Below, piece by piece: positions 49,670 to 58,718 of a stretch of 64,000 bases of DNA; position 1 is the stretch's first letter, and every line of letters begins with the position of its first letter. The notes under the pieces were generated by a model. That model was not told the origin of the DNA, made no database searches, and was given only the letters and a program-made list of their open reading frames with translations. Position numbers and translations under genes: made by a program. The stretch is taken from contig JAIMAG010000013.1 in the NCBI GenBank assembly GCA_023512135.1, positions 1 to 64,000 on the forward strand, given 5' to 3'. The stretch comes from Terriglobia bacterium. GTDB taxonomy: Bacteria > Acidobacteriota > Terriglobia > Acidiferrales > UBA7541.

Positions 49670-50962
49670 ATGAACCGGCAGACGCGGATGGTCGTCCTGG
49701 CAGCTTCCCTGTTCGTTTTTGGCTACGTGGCCTTCGGGTATGTGCTGGGCCAGGCGGCCAACGAGCGCGCCTACCGCTCGCTGACGGTGTTCAGCGAAGT
49801 CCTCCAGCACATCCAGCAGGACTATGTGGAAGAGCCGGACCTGCGCTCGGTCACGGCCGGCGCCTTGCACGGACTGCTCGAGGCGCTCGACCCTTACTCC
49901 AGCTACATGAGTCCCGCCGAATTCGCTGAGTACAAGACGAAAAAAAATTCGGGTGCTGTTGGCGAATCCGGGCTGGCGCTTTCCAAGCGCTTCGGCTATA
50001 TCGCGGTGGTCGCCGTCCTTCCCGGCAGCCCGGCAGAGAAAGCCGGCCTGCAGCACGGCGATGTGCTGGAATCCATTGCCGGGTTCACCACCCGGGAGAT
50101 GTCTGTCGGTCAGGCCGAGAATCTGCTTTCCGGCGAACCCGGCAGCACGGTGCGGGTTTCGGTGGTGCGCCGGGCCGCCACGGAACCGCTCGAGTTGACC
50201 CTTACCCTGGCGCGTTTAGCGCCTCCCAAACTGTACGTCGAGCGATTCCCGACAGCGCCGGATAGCTCCGGTGCAACCACGGCCTTCATCCGTGTTCCCA
50301 CGCTGACCGAAGCCATCGTTGCGGAGCTTCGCGAACAGCTTCTCCAGCTTGACCGGCAGGGTGTGCAGCGGTTGATTCTGGACCTGCGGGACTGCGCGCT
50401 GGGTGAAAATGAAGAAGCCATCTCGGCCGCGCGGCTGTTTCTCCCGTCTGGAACGATTGCCCGCTTGCGTGGCCAGAAATACGACACCCGGGAATTCGCT
50501 GCAGACCCGGTGCGGGTCGTCTGGCGGCATCCTGTGGCGGTGCTGATCTCCAACAGCACGTCCGGGCCGGCAGAAATTCTGGCTGCGGCCATCGCCGGAA
50601 ACCAGCGTGGCAAGACCCTCGGCACCCGCAGTTTTGGCTCCGCTTCCGAGCAGCGCCTGATTCCGCTCGAAGATGGCGCCGCGTTGATTCTAACGGTGGC
50701 CAAGTACTACACCCCGGACGGCAAACCCATCCTCGACGAAGGCGTCGCCCCCACGGTGGAATTCGAGCCTTCCACCGAAGAAACCGCTCCGCCAACAGCC
50801 CGCGAACGCCAGAGCTACCGGGACGACCCGCTCGTCCGCCGCGCGCTGGAGGTCTTGCAGGGAGGCGCGGCAGCCAGCACGAGCACGGCGCCCGCGGGTC
50901 TCGCTCAGCCGCAGACGCAATCGCCCGAGCCGGAGCACCGGGAACAGCCCCCTGCCGCCTGA
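49670..50962 (+). CDS. S41 (carboxyl-terminal processing) peptidase-like protein lacking the usual dyad
   Basis: A 430-residue exported or membrane-anchored protein (signal anchor MVVLAASLFVFGYVAFGYVL), with the helical CTP N-domain (LDPYSSYMSPAEFAEY), a PDZ domain at about 90-185 and an S41 core. In canonical CtpA/Prc the nucleophile lies in SASASE and the base Lys in FGKGS/T. Here these positions read STSGPAEI (296-303) and SFGSASEQ (321-328), so neither the Ser nor the Lys is at its usual place. It may be a pseudoprotease or use a shifted Ser. ATG 49670 is fixed by the promoter and by GAGGCG upstream. The C-terminal 60 residues are low-complexity. Confidence 0.82.
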   Translation: MNRQTRMVVLAASLFVFGYVAFGYVLGQAANERAYRSLTVFSEVLQHIQQDYVEEPDLRSVTAGALHGLLEALDPYSSYMSPAEFAEYKTKKNSGAVGESGLALSKRFGYIAVVAVLPGSPAEKAGLQHGDVLESIAGFTTREMSVGQAENLLSGEPGSTVRVSVVRRAATEPLELTLTLARLAPPKLYVERFPTAPDSSGATTAFIRVPTLTEAIVAELREQLLQLDRQGVQRLILDLRDCALGENEEAISAARLFLPSGTIARLRGQKYDTREFAADPVRVVWRHPVAVLISNSTSGPAEILAAAIAGNQRGKTLGTRSFGSASEQRLIPLEDGAALILTVAKYYTPDGKPILDEGVAPTVEFEPSTEETAPPTARERQSYRDDPLVRRALEVLQGGAAASTSTAPAGLAQPQTQSPEPEHREQPPAA

Positions 50963-50982
50963 CTTCGCAGCACCTCGCCCAC

Positions 50983-52122
50983 CTAGCCCAGCACGGCGGC
51001 GACCAGCTCACTCACCTGCTCGGCAATCGAAGGAGCCGCAGTCAGCCCCGGCGATTCGATGCCCACCAGGTGGATCACCTGAGGGAACTGCGCGTCCGGT
51101 GTGATGACAAAATCTGCAAAACCTTTTCCCCCCGGCTTCGGCCCCGGTGGCACGAGTTTGGGCCGAATCCCGGAATATGCCGGTGTCAGGTCGCCCGGTT
51201 CGATCGCCGGCACCAGCAGTTTGGCCCGCCGGGCAAACTCCTCGACCGGTTCCCGGTCTCGTTCGTAATCGTTTTTATCCTCGATGTAGCGCGCGGTCGG
51301 CCCGACCAGCACGGTGTCGTGCAGGGTGCGCGTGAAGTGAACGCCCAGGCTCAGCCCCTCCGGATGCGGGAGTGGATAGACCAGTCCGGCGATGAGATAC
51401 GCTTTCGAGCGCACCACCTCGCAATATTCGCCGCGCACGGGATAGATTCGCCAGCGGGTGTTGCCGAGCAGCGCTGCGACCTCGTCGGCGAACAGTCCGG
51501 CGCTGTTCACCAGGCAGCGTGTTTCCACCGCTTCTTCTGCCGCTGTGCCGTCTTCACCCGTACGCATCCAGACGCGGATGGCCTCGCCGGCCGGCTCCAG
51601 CCGCGTCACTCGCGTGTGCGTGAGCAGGCTGGCTCCGTGCTGCACCGCGAGCCGCGCGAAGGCTTTGACCAGTTCCTCGCTGGACACGATCCCTGTCGAG
51701 TCGATTTCGAGCGCCGCGACCCCTCGCACATGCGGCTCTCGTCTCTGCAGTGCCGCGCGGTCGATGATGCGCAGTCCCTCGACGCCGTTCGCGGCTCCGA
51801 GTCGGCACAGCGCCTCGAGCTCCGCCGTCTCGCTGGCGTCGGTGGCCACGATGACCTTCCCCGTCCGGCGATGCGGGATTCCGTGCGCGGCGCAGAACTC
51901 ATAGAGCAGCCGGTTTCCGCGCACACAGTGCCGCGCCTTCAGCGAGCCGGTGGGGTAGTACACGCCGGAATGGATCACGCCGCTGTTTCGCGAGCTGGTG
52001 AGCATGCCCGGCCTGGGCAGCTGCTCCACGACGAACACGTCGCTGTAGCGACGCGCCAGGGCCAGCGCCGTCGCGCACCCGACCACACCGGCACCGACCA
52101 CGACCACATTGACGCGCTCCAT
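50983..52122 (-). CDS. lhgO: L-2-hydroxyglutarate oxidase
   Basis: A 379-residue FAD oxidoreductase of the DAO family that oxidises L-2-hydroxyglutarate to 2-oxoglutarate with electrons going to the quinone pool. Marks are the dinucleotide loop VVVGAGVVGCATALALAR, the SRNSGVIHSGVYYPTGSLKA segment typical of LhgO, VNSAGLFADEVAALLG, and GIESPGLTAAPSIAEQV near the C-terminus. The length is slightly short of E. coli LhgO (422). It lies 59 bases downstream of the asparaginase-type gene on the same strand and returns carbon to the TCA intermediate used by SucA. Confidence 0.9.
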   Translation of the reverse strand: MERVNVVVVGAGVVGCATALALARRYSDVFVVEQLPRPGMLTSSRNSGVIHSGVYYPTGSLKARHCVRGNRLLYEFCAAHGIPHRRTGKVIVATDASETAELEALCRLGAANGVEGLRIIDRAALQRREPHVRGVAALEIDSTGIVSSEELVKAFARLAVQHGASLLTHTRVTRLEPAGEAIRVWMRTGEDGTAAEEAVETRCLVNSAGLFADEVAALLGNTRWRIYPVRGEYCEVVRSKAYLIAGLVYPLPHPEGLSLGVHFTRTLHDTVLVGPTARYIEDKNDYERDREPVEEFARRAKLLVPAIEPGDLTPAYSGIRPKLVPPGPKPGGKGFADFVITPDAQFPQVIHLVGIESPGLTAAPSIAEQVSELVAAVLG

Positions 52123-52181
52123 CGAGACCTGCCTTGACCCGCAACATCCTCAGCCGCTCGGCGCAGCCGACCGTGCTGCAA

Positions 52182-53333
52182 CTATGCTTCGGCACCTTCC
52201 AGCAGCGCGGCGCAGTCCACCAGGCGCGCAGCGGTGCCATCGTGAATCGCATACTGGCGCGGACGTCCTCCGCGGGTTGCGCCCCACAGCGAAGCCCCGC
52301 CGTGCACGCCATCTTTGTTCAGCGCATAGAACAACAGATGGAACCGACGGAGCCGCGTGCGATCGTTCCCGTAGTTGCGGGCGACGCGGTGCAGAGCCTC
52401 CAAGCAGGCTTCGGTCGGCGTTTTGCCCTGCCGCATCATCTCCACGACGGTGTGCGCGCCGTTCACTTTGATGCATTCTTCTCCGCGTCCGGTCGAACCG
52501 GCGGCGCCGACATCGTTGTCCACGTACAGTCCGGCTCCGATCAGCGGCGAATCGCCCACCCGCCCGGCAATTTTCCAGGCCAGCCCCGAAGTCGTTGTCG
52601 TCCCCGAGAGGTTCCCGCGGCTATCCACGGCCAGACAATTGATGGTGCCCGTCGGCGGATGCAGAATCACCTCGCGAATCCACGCCAGCCACTCCTCGCG
52701 CTCCGGTTCGGAAAGGCCTGCGGGCAGCAGCCGGGCGGTGCGCTCGCGCCACTCCGGACTGTCCAACCCCGGTCCCCAGCTATCGCGGTCGCTCATGGAT
52801 TCTTTCCAGGCGAGCCAAGCCGTGCGCGCCCGTTCGGTGAGCAGATTCTGGCGCTCGAACCCGTGCGCTTCGGCAAAGCGCAGTGCTCCCGGCCCGACCA
52901 GCAGAACATGATCGGTGCGCTCCATCACGAGGCGGGCGACCCGCGAAGGATTTTTGATCTCCCGCAGCGAGGCGACCGCGCCGGCGCGCCGCGTCGGACC
53001 ATGCATGACACTGGCGTCCAGCTCCACCACACCATCTTCGTTCGGCAGGCCTCCGTAGCCCACCGAGGTGTCGTTCGGGTCGTCTTCGACCAGGTTCACC
53101 GTGGCCAGCACGGCGTCGAGCGTATCGCCGCCCTGCTGCAGGATAGCCATGCCGCGGTCGAGCGCACGCAGGCCGTTCGCACTGGCCACCATCAGCGGAC
53201 GCTTGCCCTGCGGCACCCCGCCGGTACCCTGGAACGCCTGCGCTTCAGGCGCTCCCAGCACGCGGCCGGCTGCGGCGGCCAGCCCGCTCGCCAGAGACGT
53301 CAGAAAAAACTGTCGCCGTGTCCAGCCCTTCAT
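52182..53333 (-). CDS. Exported Ntn-type asparaginase (glycosylasparaginase-like)
   Basis: A 383-residue asparaginase-2/glycosylasparaginase family enzyme that self-cleaves before a Thr to expose its nucleophile, here probably in PPTGTINCLAVD. Other marks are NLVEDDPNDTSVGYGGLPNE, DASVMHGPTRRAGAVASL and GRVGDSPLIGAGLYVDNDVG. The N-terminus carries a Tat signal (TRRQFFLTSLASGLAAAAG), so it should be folded and exported. ATG 53333 is preferred over the GTG at 53342 because GGAGG is 8 bases upstream of it. It may remove Asn-linked sugars from scavenged glycopeptides or hydrolyse isoaspartyl peptides. Confidence 0.9.
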   Translation of the reverse strand: MKGWTRRQFFLTSLASGLAAAAGRVLGAPEAQAFQGTGGVPQGKRPLMVASANGLRALDRGMAILQQGGDTLDAVLATVNLVEDDPNDTSVGYGGLPNEDGVVELDASVMHGPTRRAGAVASLREIKNPSRVARLVMERTDHVLLVGPGALRFAEAHGFERQNLLTERARTAWLAWKESMSDRDSWGPGLDSPEWRERTARLLPAGLSEPEREEWLAWIREVILHPPTGTINCLAVDSRGNLSGTTTTSGLAWKIAGRVGDSPLIGAGLYVDNDVGAAGSTGRGEECIKVNGAHTVVEMMRQGKTPTEACLEALHRVARNYGNDRTRLRRFHLLFYALNKDGVHGGASLWGATRGGRPRQYAIHDGTAARLVDCAALLEGAEA

Positions 53334-53468
53334 GTTACTCACCTCCCGATGTAGGTTCTGCGCCCGGACGGCACTGCCCGGTCACCGCCACCCCGTGGAA
53401 ACGCACGCGCCGCCGAATCCGTTTGCACCCGTGCCGGCGCCGAAAGCATCACCGTGCTCGAACGCGCT

Positions 53469-54155
53469 TCAGTCCCCCTGCGAGCCGGGCCCCAGAGGCA
53501 GGAAATACTGGGTGCCCTTGACCGGTTGCTGCAGTCTCCGCAGCAGGTCCTGCAGGTCCTCGTTGCGCTCCACGAAATCGATCTCCGAAGTGTTCACCAC
53601 CAGCAAATCGGAAGCCGTGTAGCGGAAGAAAAAATGTTCATAGGCCTGCGCCACCTGTTCCAGGTACTCGCGGGAAAGCTGCGCTTCGGCCGGGTCGGCC
53701 TTTTTGCGCACCCGCTGCTCGAGCACGTCCGGTCTGGCCTGCAGATAGATCACCAGGTCCGGCCGGGGCAGGCCCGCAGCCAGCAGGTCGTAGTAGCGCT
53801 CGTAGAGTTTCAGCTCCGCGTCATCCAGGCTCAGATAGGCGAAAATCTTGTCCTTCTCGAAGAGGAAATCGCTCACCACGGTGCCCGGCGCTTCCCAGTT
53901 CACTTCGCGCAGCCGGCGCTGGCGCTCAAACAGAAAGTACATCTGCGCGCGAAACGCTGCGCCGGGCTTTTCCTCGTAGTAGTCGCGCAGGAAAGGATTG
54001 TCTTCGCAGTCGAACACGCGCCGCGCATGCAGCTTTTCGGCCAGGAACCGGGCCAGCGTGCTTTTGCCCACCCGAATTGGACCTTCGATGGCAATGAATC
54101 GCGGTGGTTGAAAGGCTGGAACCGTTCGCGGCGCACTCGCAGGCGCTGCCACCAT
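53469..54155 (-). CDS. Deoxynucleoside kinase
   Basis: A 228-residue P-loop kinase of the dCK/dGK family, salvaging deoxynucleosides to monophosphates. The P-loop is IAIEGPIRVGKSTLARFLAE, followed by EDNPFLRDYY, the ERQRRLREV helix, SDFLFEKDKIFAYL and the lid region REYLEQVAQAYEHFFFRY. ATG 54155 is set by GGGAG upstream, and an extended -10 (TGT-TATAAT, 54192-54200) gives a 30-base leader. The upstream extension of the frame to 54482 covers the promoter and is not coding. Confidence 0.9.
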   Translation of the reverse strand: MVAAPASAPRTVPAFQPPRFIAIEGPIRVGKSTLARFLAEKLHARRVFDCEDNPFLRDYYEEKPGAAFRAQMYFLFERQRRLREVNWEAPGTVVSDFLFEKDKIFAYLSLDDAELKLYERYYDLLAAGLPRPDLVIYLQARPDVLEQRVRKKADPAEAQLSREYLEQVAQAYEHFFFRYTASDLLVVNTSEIDFVERNEDLQDLLRRLQQPVKGTQYFLPLGPGSQGD

Positions 54156-54191
54156 GCTTCTCCCGAAATGGAGCCGGTCAATTCGCGCTGG

Positions 54192-54200
54192 ATTATAACA
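54192..54200 (-). promoter_or_regulatory. Extended -10 promoter of the deoxynucleoside kinase gene
   Basis: Minus-strand TGT followed by TATAAT (54192-54197), with a start near 54185. The same nine bases form the promoter at 49633. Confidence 0.6.
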
Positions 54201-54355
54201 GAGGCACCGGCCCACTTCGCCAAACGCACCGCCATGGCCAGCGCCCGGGCAGCATTCACCGCCCTGCCCCTCGGCCCCTAGCATCCGCCGCGGGCCTCGG
54301 TCTGCGGAAGATGTCACGGCCCTTCGCCGTTCCCCCGGCTCCCTTCGAGCGCTGC

Positions 54356-55744
54356 CTACGAAGAAGAGGCCGCACCCGCAGGACTGGAAACATCCGCGGG
54401 CCGGAATCGCGCAGTGAAATGGCGCAGGAACGGTGCCTGGTAGGTCAGCTCGAGTCCGCGCACCTGCTCGCGTCGTTTCCACACTTCCAGGATCACTTCC
54501 ACCACGTAGTCGATATGGCTTTGGGTGTAGACGCGCCGGGGGATCGCCAGTCGCACCAGGTCCATCGTCGCGTGCTCGCCGAACATCAACGTGCCGATTT
54601 CCACCGAGCGCACCCCGCCCTCTACATACAGCTCTGCCGCCAGGGCCACACCGGGGAACTGGCTCGGCGGAATGTGGGGGAGAAACGCCCGCGCGTCCAG
54701 GTAGATCGCATGTCCGCCCGGCGGCTGCACGATCGGCACTCCTTCACGAGCGATGTGCTCGCCCAGGTAGGCCGTTGAAACGATGCGGTAGTGCAGATAG
54801 TCTTCATCGAGTGCTTCGTTCAATCCCACGGCGATCGCTTCCAGGTCGCGCCCGGCCAGCCCGCCATAGGTCGGGAAGCCTTCGGTCAGGATGAGCAGGT
54901 CTTTCTCCTGCTGGGCCAGCGCGTCGTCATTCGTGCAGAGAAACCCGCCGATATTGGCCAGCCCGTCCTTTTTGGCCGACATCGTACAGCCATCCGCATA
55001 GGAGAACATCTCCCGGGCAATCTCGCGCGGGGTTTTGTGGGCATAGCCCGGTTCGCGCTGCTTGATGAAATAGGCATTTTCGGCGAAACGACAGGCGTCA
55101 AGGTAGAGCGGGATATCGTGCTCGCGGCAGATGGACTTCACCTCGCGGAGGTTGGCCATGGAGACCGGCTGGCCACCGCCGGAGTTGTTGGTCAACGTCA
55201 GCATCACCAGCGGGATGCGTTCGCGGCCGACGCGCCCGATCAGTTCCCGCAGCCGCGCCGTGTCCATGTTGCCTTTAAAAGGATGATACGCAGCGGGCTC
55301 GAGCGCTTCGGGCACCGGCAGGTCTACGGCTTCGGCGCCCACAAATTCGCAGTTTGCGCGGGTGGTATCGAAGTGGGTGTTGTTGGGCACCACGTCGCCT
55401 TTTTTGCACATCACGGTGAACAGAATGCGCTCGGCCGCGCGCCCCTGGTGCGTGGGGATCACGTGCCGAAAACCAAAAATGGACTGCACCGCGTCGCGGA
55501 AGCGTGTAAAGCTGGATGAGCCCGCATAAGACTCATCGCCGCGCATCATGGCCGCCCACTGCTCGGTGGACATGGCGTTGGTCCCCGAGTCCGTCAGCAG
55601 GTCAATCAGGATGTATTCGGCGGGCACCAGAAACAGGTTGTAGCCGGCTTGCTGCAGCAACACCTCACGCTGTTCCCGGGTCGTCTTGCGAATCGGTTCG
55701 ACGGTCTTGATGCGGAACGGTTCGATGATCGTCTTGATGGCCAT
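54356..55744 (-). CDS. tnaA: Tryptophanase
   Basis: A 462-residue PLP beta-eliminating lyase that splits L-tryptophan to indole, pyruvate and ammonia. Family marks are EPFRIKTVEPI, IDLLTDSGTNAMS, IPTHQGRAAE, NNSGGGQPVSMANL, LDACRFAENAYFI, the PLP lysine in CTMSAKKDGLANIGG and RLAIPRRVYTQSHID. Against tyrosine phenol-lyase, the key position after RSVE is Ile (RSVEIGTL), where tyrosine phenol-lyase has Arg, so tryptophanase is favoured. It has a 15-residue Ser/Ala/Pro tail. There is no TnaC-like leader peptide upstream and no tryptophan permease nearby. Confidence 0.88.
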   Translation of the reverse strand: MAIKTIIEPFRIKTVEPIRKTTREQREVLLQQAGYNLFLVPAEYILIDLLTDSGTNAMSTEQWAAMMRGDESYAGSSSFTRFRDAVQSIFGFRHVIPTHQGRAAERILFTVMCKKGDVVPNNTHFDTTRANCEFVGAEAVDLPVPEALEPAAYHPFKGNMDTARLRELIGRVGRERIPLVMLTLTNNSGGGQPVSMANLREVKSICREHDIPLYLDACRFAENAYFIKQREPGYAHKTPREIAREMFSYADGCTMSAKKDGLANIGGFLCTNDDALAQQEKDLLILTEGFPTYGGLAGRDLEAIAVGLNEALDEDYLHYRIVSTAYLGEHIAREGVPIVQPPGGHAIYLDARAFLPHIPPSQFPGVALAAELYVEGGVRSVEIGTLMFGEHATMDLVRLAIPRRVYTQSHIDYVVEVILEVWKRREQVRGLELTYQAPFLRHFTARFRPADVSSPAGAASSS

Positions 55745-55910
55745 GCCGACCTCGTCGAAGGGCGCTCTTCATTCTAGCCCTGCGCCGGCTCAGCGCCCAC
55801 AGGTTTGCTCAGTTTTTGCTTTCCCTGCGGCCCGGAATGTGTCAGAAATGCAGCAGCCTTTTGACTCTGCAGGAGACAATTCGGCACCTCCAAGGGTCGG
55901 AGGAACAACC

Positions 55911-56315
55911 ATGATTAACACCAAACGAATGATCTGGGCCTTCCTGGCCGCCGTAGCAGTCGCGCTGGTCTTCGAGTACACCGTGTTTGGCCTGGCCCTG
56001 GCGAACTTCCACGCCGAGCATGCCGACTGGCTGAAGCCCCAGGCAGAACTGCCCCGGTTGCGGATGTTTCTGACCACGGCGCTGAATCTGGCTCTGGTCA
56101 CGCTGTTTTATGCGCTGTTTGCCCGCCACCGCGCCTCGAGCGTTTCCACGGGGCTCGTCTTCGGCGTGCTGCTCGGCCTGATCGCCGGCTGGGTGCCGCA
56201 GGCATTCAACAAAATGCTGTTCGTGGACTACCCGTTCTACCTGCACTGGGGCACGGCCATCTTTGCCGAAACTGTGCTCGTGGGCGTGGTGCTCGGCCTC
56301 GTCTACCGGGAATAG
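55911..56315 (+). CDS. Small four-helix membrane protein, paralogue of the product at 33.5 kb
   Basis: A 134-residue protein with four hydrophobic helices (about 7-27, 53-72, 80-98, 108-131) and a C-terminal VYRE. ATG 55911 is set by GGAGGAAC 6 bases upstream. It shares helix spacing, the short loop layout and the terminal (I/V)YRE with the product of 33528-33956. It converges on the tandem M42 gene with an 8-base gap. The role is unknown. Confidence 0.72.
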   Translation: MINTKRMIWAFLAAVAVALVFEYTVFGLALANFHAEHADWLKPQAELPRLRMFLTTALNLALVTLFYALFARHRASSVSTGLVFGVLLGLIAGWVPQAFNKMLFVDYPFYLHWGTAIFAETVLVGVVLGLVYRE

Positions 56316-56323
56316 CGCCGCGA

Positions 56324-58543
56324 CTACCACTCGCGAGTGAGCACGGCGACGATGCGGGCCAGCGCCTCGGCGTCGCGCACATCAATCACTTCACCCGGGG
56401 AGTGCGAATACCGCAAAGGCCAGCCGATGGGAATGTCCACCGTGCCGTAGCGCAGAAAAGCTGCGCCATCATTGCCACCGCCGGTCACGCCGAACTGTAC
56501 GGGAATGCTGTTTCGCTGCGCCAGGGCAACAATCCGGTCCACCAGCTCCCGCCGCACAATATTGGAATTATCCACCGCGCGGATGACGAAGCCCTTGCCG
56601 ACCTGTCCGTACCCGAAGCGTTTTTCTTCCAGCGGAGAATCCGAGCTGACGAAGGTGTCCACAGCGAACACGTAATCCGGGGCGCGCCCCTGCTGCGCCA
56701 GTCGTGTAGCCAGTGCGAACGCTCCGCGCAGGCCCACTTCTTCTTCCGTCACCCAGGCCAGCAGGATTTCGCGGCCGGCTAGATTCGGTCCCAGCTCCCA
56801 TGCCGCGGCGATCAGCGCGGCCGAGCCGACACGGTCGTCGAAGCTGCGCCCGCTGGCCCTCGTGCCGAACAGCGGACGATATTTCTTCGGCACGGTCAGC
56901 GAATCGCCCACCCGGATGCCCAGCTCGGCCACCTGTTCCGGGGTACGCGCTCCCACATCCACCCGCAGCACCTGAGCGGGTCCGCGCGGCCAGTCGAATC
57001 CCGGTTCTTCCCAGCCCGCAGGCAGCTCCATCACGGCTGCGCGCGGCCCGTGCGCCGTGTGCACCTGCAGGGCGTGACCCGCAAAAAATTGCAGAATGCC
57101 GCCCCCGCGCGACCGCACCACCAGCCGGCCGTCGGGCGCAATGGACTCCACCACGTAGCCGATTTCGTCCATGTGCGCGACAAACGCAATCCGCGGCACG
57201 CGGGAACCGGCGGGCGCACCCCCGATGCGGAGAAGCAGATTCCCGGCGTCATCGGTTTCCGGCCTGGCCCACGGCGGCAGCAGTTCGGCGATACGTTCCC
57301 GCACCGGGCCTTCGTGCCCGCTCACGCCGCAGGTTTCCACGAGCCACCGAAGCAGTTCGGTCATCGAAGGAGCGCGCGTTGGCCGAACAAACTGCTCTTC
57401 CCTGCTGGAGCGAACAGTGCCCGTGGGGCCTGCTTTCACTTCACCGAGGGCATACGCCGTCAGCAGATTGGTCAGCTGCTCGGCGTCTGCTACGTCCAGC
57501 ACCTCGGCGGGCGTCACCGGCCAGGCGATGGGAATGGCCAGATGGACGACACGAGCGGGCAGCTCAGGGCCGCCGGTATAACTGGCCCGTGGCAGCGGCG
57601 CCGCCGGCACCGGCCGGAGCGGAATGTTGTGTGCTGCGGCGAGCGCAGCCATCTCGGCGGCAAAACCGACCGGCTCGGCTCCCGCCCGCTCCACGGCCAG
57701 CAGCACGCCGGCACCCGGCTCCGGCACTGTTCCGGGGCCCGTCCCGCGCGGACGCAGCCGGCCGATGTACACCAGCTCATCGGCGCGGATGTGCTGCGTC
57801 AGCCGGTCCAGCCCGCGTGCGTTCGTCCATTGCTGCGCAAGAAACGCTATCGTCAAAGTGCCGCGCAAACGCGTGCGATCCAGTCGCCGCAACAGCTCGA
57901 GCAGCGCGGCAGCACCGAAGCGGTCGCCCAGATACGGCGCGGTCACCTTGCCGAAGCCCATCGCGAGCAGCCGCCGTTCGAGCGCGATCGGATCCAGCAG
58001 ACTCACGCCGGCCCTGCGAACGTCCTCGGCGCTGGCCGCGCCGATGTCCACGTACACTTCGTCGGGATGGTTGACCCGCGGCGGATTCTGCCGCCCGCCC
58101 TGCAGATGCGTGGAGAGCCCGGCGACGACGCCGGAAATCCACCGGCCCTCCCGGGTGTGAATCACCACCGGCTGCGCCGCATGGAGCTGCTCGAACAGCG
58201 GATGGACGCCGGACTGGGGCAGTCGTTGCACGCGCAGGTAGCCGTCGTCGGTGATGTGGCTGACGATGTAGCCCGGTTCGTCCACCGGCGCGACCACGAG
58301 CCGATGGGGCGTGCCGCGGCCCAGGGTGACGTAGAGCGTGCCGAGATTGTCCTGCTCGAGCGCGTAGCCGGCCGCGCGAGCGCGTTCGCGAATCTTTTCG
58401 CCCAGCGCCTGCTCGTAGCCGGCCACCGCCGGCGTTTCCACCAACGCCGCCAGGTCTTCACGCAGGTTCTGTGCCGCAGCGGGCACGGCGAACACGATTG
58501 CCAACAGAATGAGAAGGCGCGATACGAATATGGTGCGAGACAT
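56324..58543 (-). CDS. Tandem M42-type aminopeptidase with a degenerate N-terminal half
   Basis: A 739-residue exported protein: a signal peptide (VSRLLILLAIVFAVPAAAQ) and two copies of the M42 glutamyl-aminopeptidase/cellulase fold. The C-terminal copy (about 390-739) keeps all dimetal ligands: His 457 in VAHMDEIG, Asp 569 in SFDDRVG, Glu 601/602 in TEEEVGLRG, Asp 629 in AVDTF and His 714 in YSHSPGEV. The N-terminal copy (about 26-370) has the same order of segments with every ligand lost: VAPVDEPG (84-91), YLGDRFG, LAQQWTNARG, VYIGRL and IAWPVTPAEV. The N-half is probably a structural or regulatory pseudo-enzyme. GGGGGAG precedes ATG 58543. The P1 peptidase gene diverges from it. Confidence 0.85.
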   Translation of the reverse strand: MSRTIFVSRLLILLAIVFAVPAAAQNLREDLAALVETPAVAGYEQALGEKIRERARAAGYALEQDNLGTLYVTLGRGTPHRLVVAPVDEPGYIVSHITDDGYLRVQRLPQSGVHPLFEQLHAAQPVVIHTREGRWISGVVAGLSTHLQGGRQNPPRVNHPDEVYVDIGAASAEDVRRAGVSLLDPIALERRLLAMGFGKVTAPYLGDRFGAAALLELLRRLDRTRLRGTLTIAFLAQQWTNARGLDRLTQHIRADELVYIGRLRPRGTGPGTVPEPGAGVLLAVERAGAEPVGFAAEMAALAAAHNIPLRPVPAAPLPRASYTGGPELPARVVHLAIPIAWPVTPAEVLDVADAEQLTNLLTAYALGEVKAGPTGTVRSSREEQFVRPTRAPSMTELLRWLVETCGVSGHEGPVRERIAELLPPWARPETDDAGNLLLRIGGAPAGSRVPRIAFVAHMDEIGYVVESIAPDGRLVVRSRGGGILQFFAGHALQVHTAHGPRAAVMELPAGWEEPGFDWPRGPAQVLRVDVGARTPEQVAELGIRVGDSLTVPKKYRPLFGTRASGRSFDDRVGSAALIAAAWELGPNLAGREILLAWVTEEEVGLRGAFALATRLAQQGRAPDYVFAVDTFVSSDSPLEEKRFGYGQVGKGFVIRAVDNSNIVRRELVDRIVALAQRNSIPVQFGVTGGGNDGAAFLRYGTVDIPIGWPLRYSHSPGEVIDVRDAEALARIVAVLTREW

Positions 58544-58672
58544 CTCTCCCCCTTCTCCGTTCTTCCCAACGGAAGCCGTCAATCTATCCCGCGAAGAGCG
58601 GACGCGCAACCTCGGCGCCCTCTGCCCGCGGTGTTTCGCAGGACTCCCCTGCCGGGCTCCCGCCGATGGACG

Positions 58673-58678
58673 TACAAT
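58673..58678 (+). promoter_or_regulatory. -10 element of the P1 peptidase gene
   Basis: TACAAT at 58673-58678, predicted start near 58685, leader 34 bases with GGAGG before ATG 58719. On the other strand TAGATT at 58581-58586 would serve the M42 gene. Confidence 0.45.
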
Positions 58679-58718
58679 CTCCCGGCAGAGTTTCTATCTT
58701 CCCGACGGAGGCAAGGCG

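Noticed and set aside
54356-55744. Assignment as tyrosine phenol-lyase
   Set aside because: The specificity position is Ile (RSVEIG), as in tryptophanase, instead of Arg.
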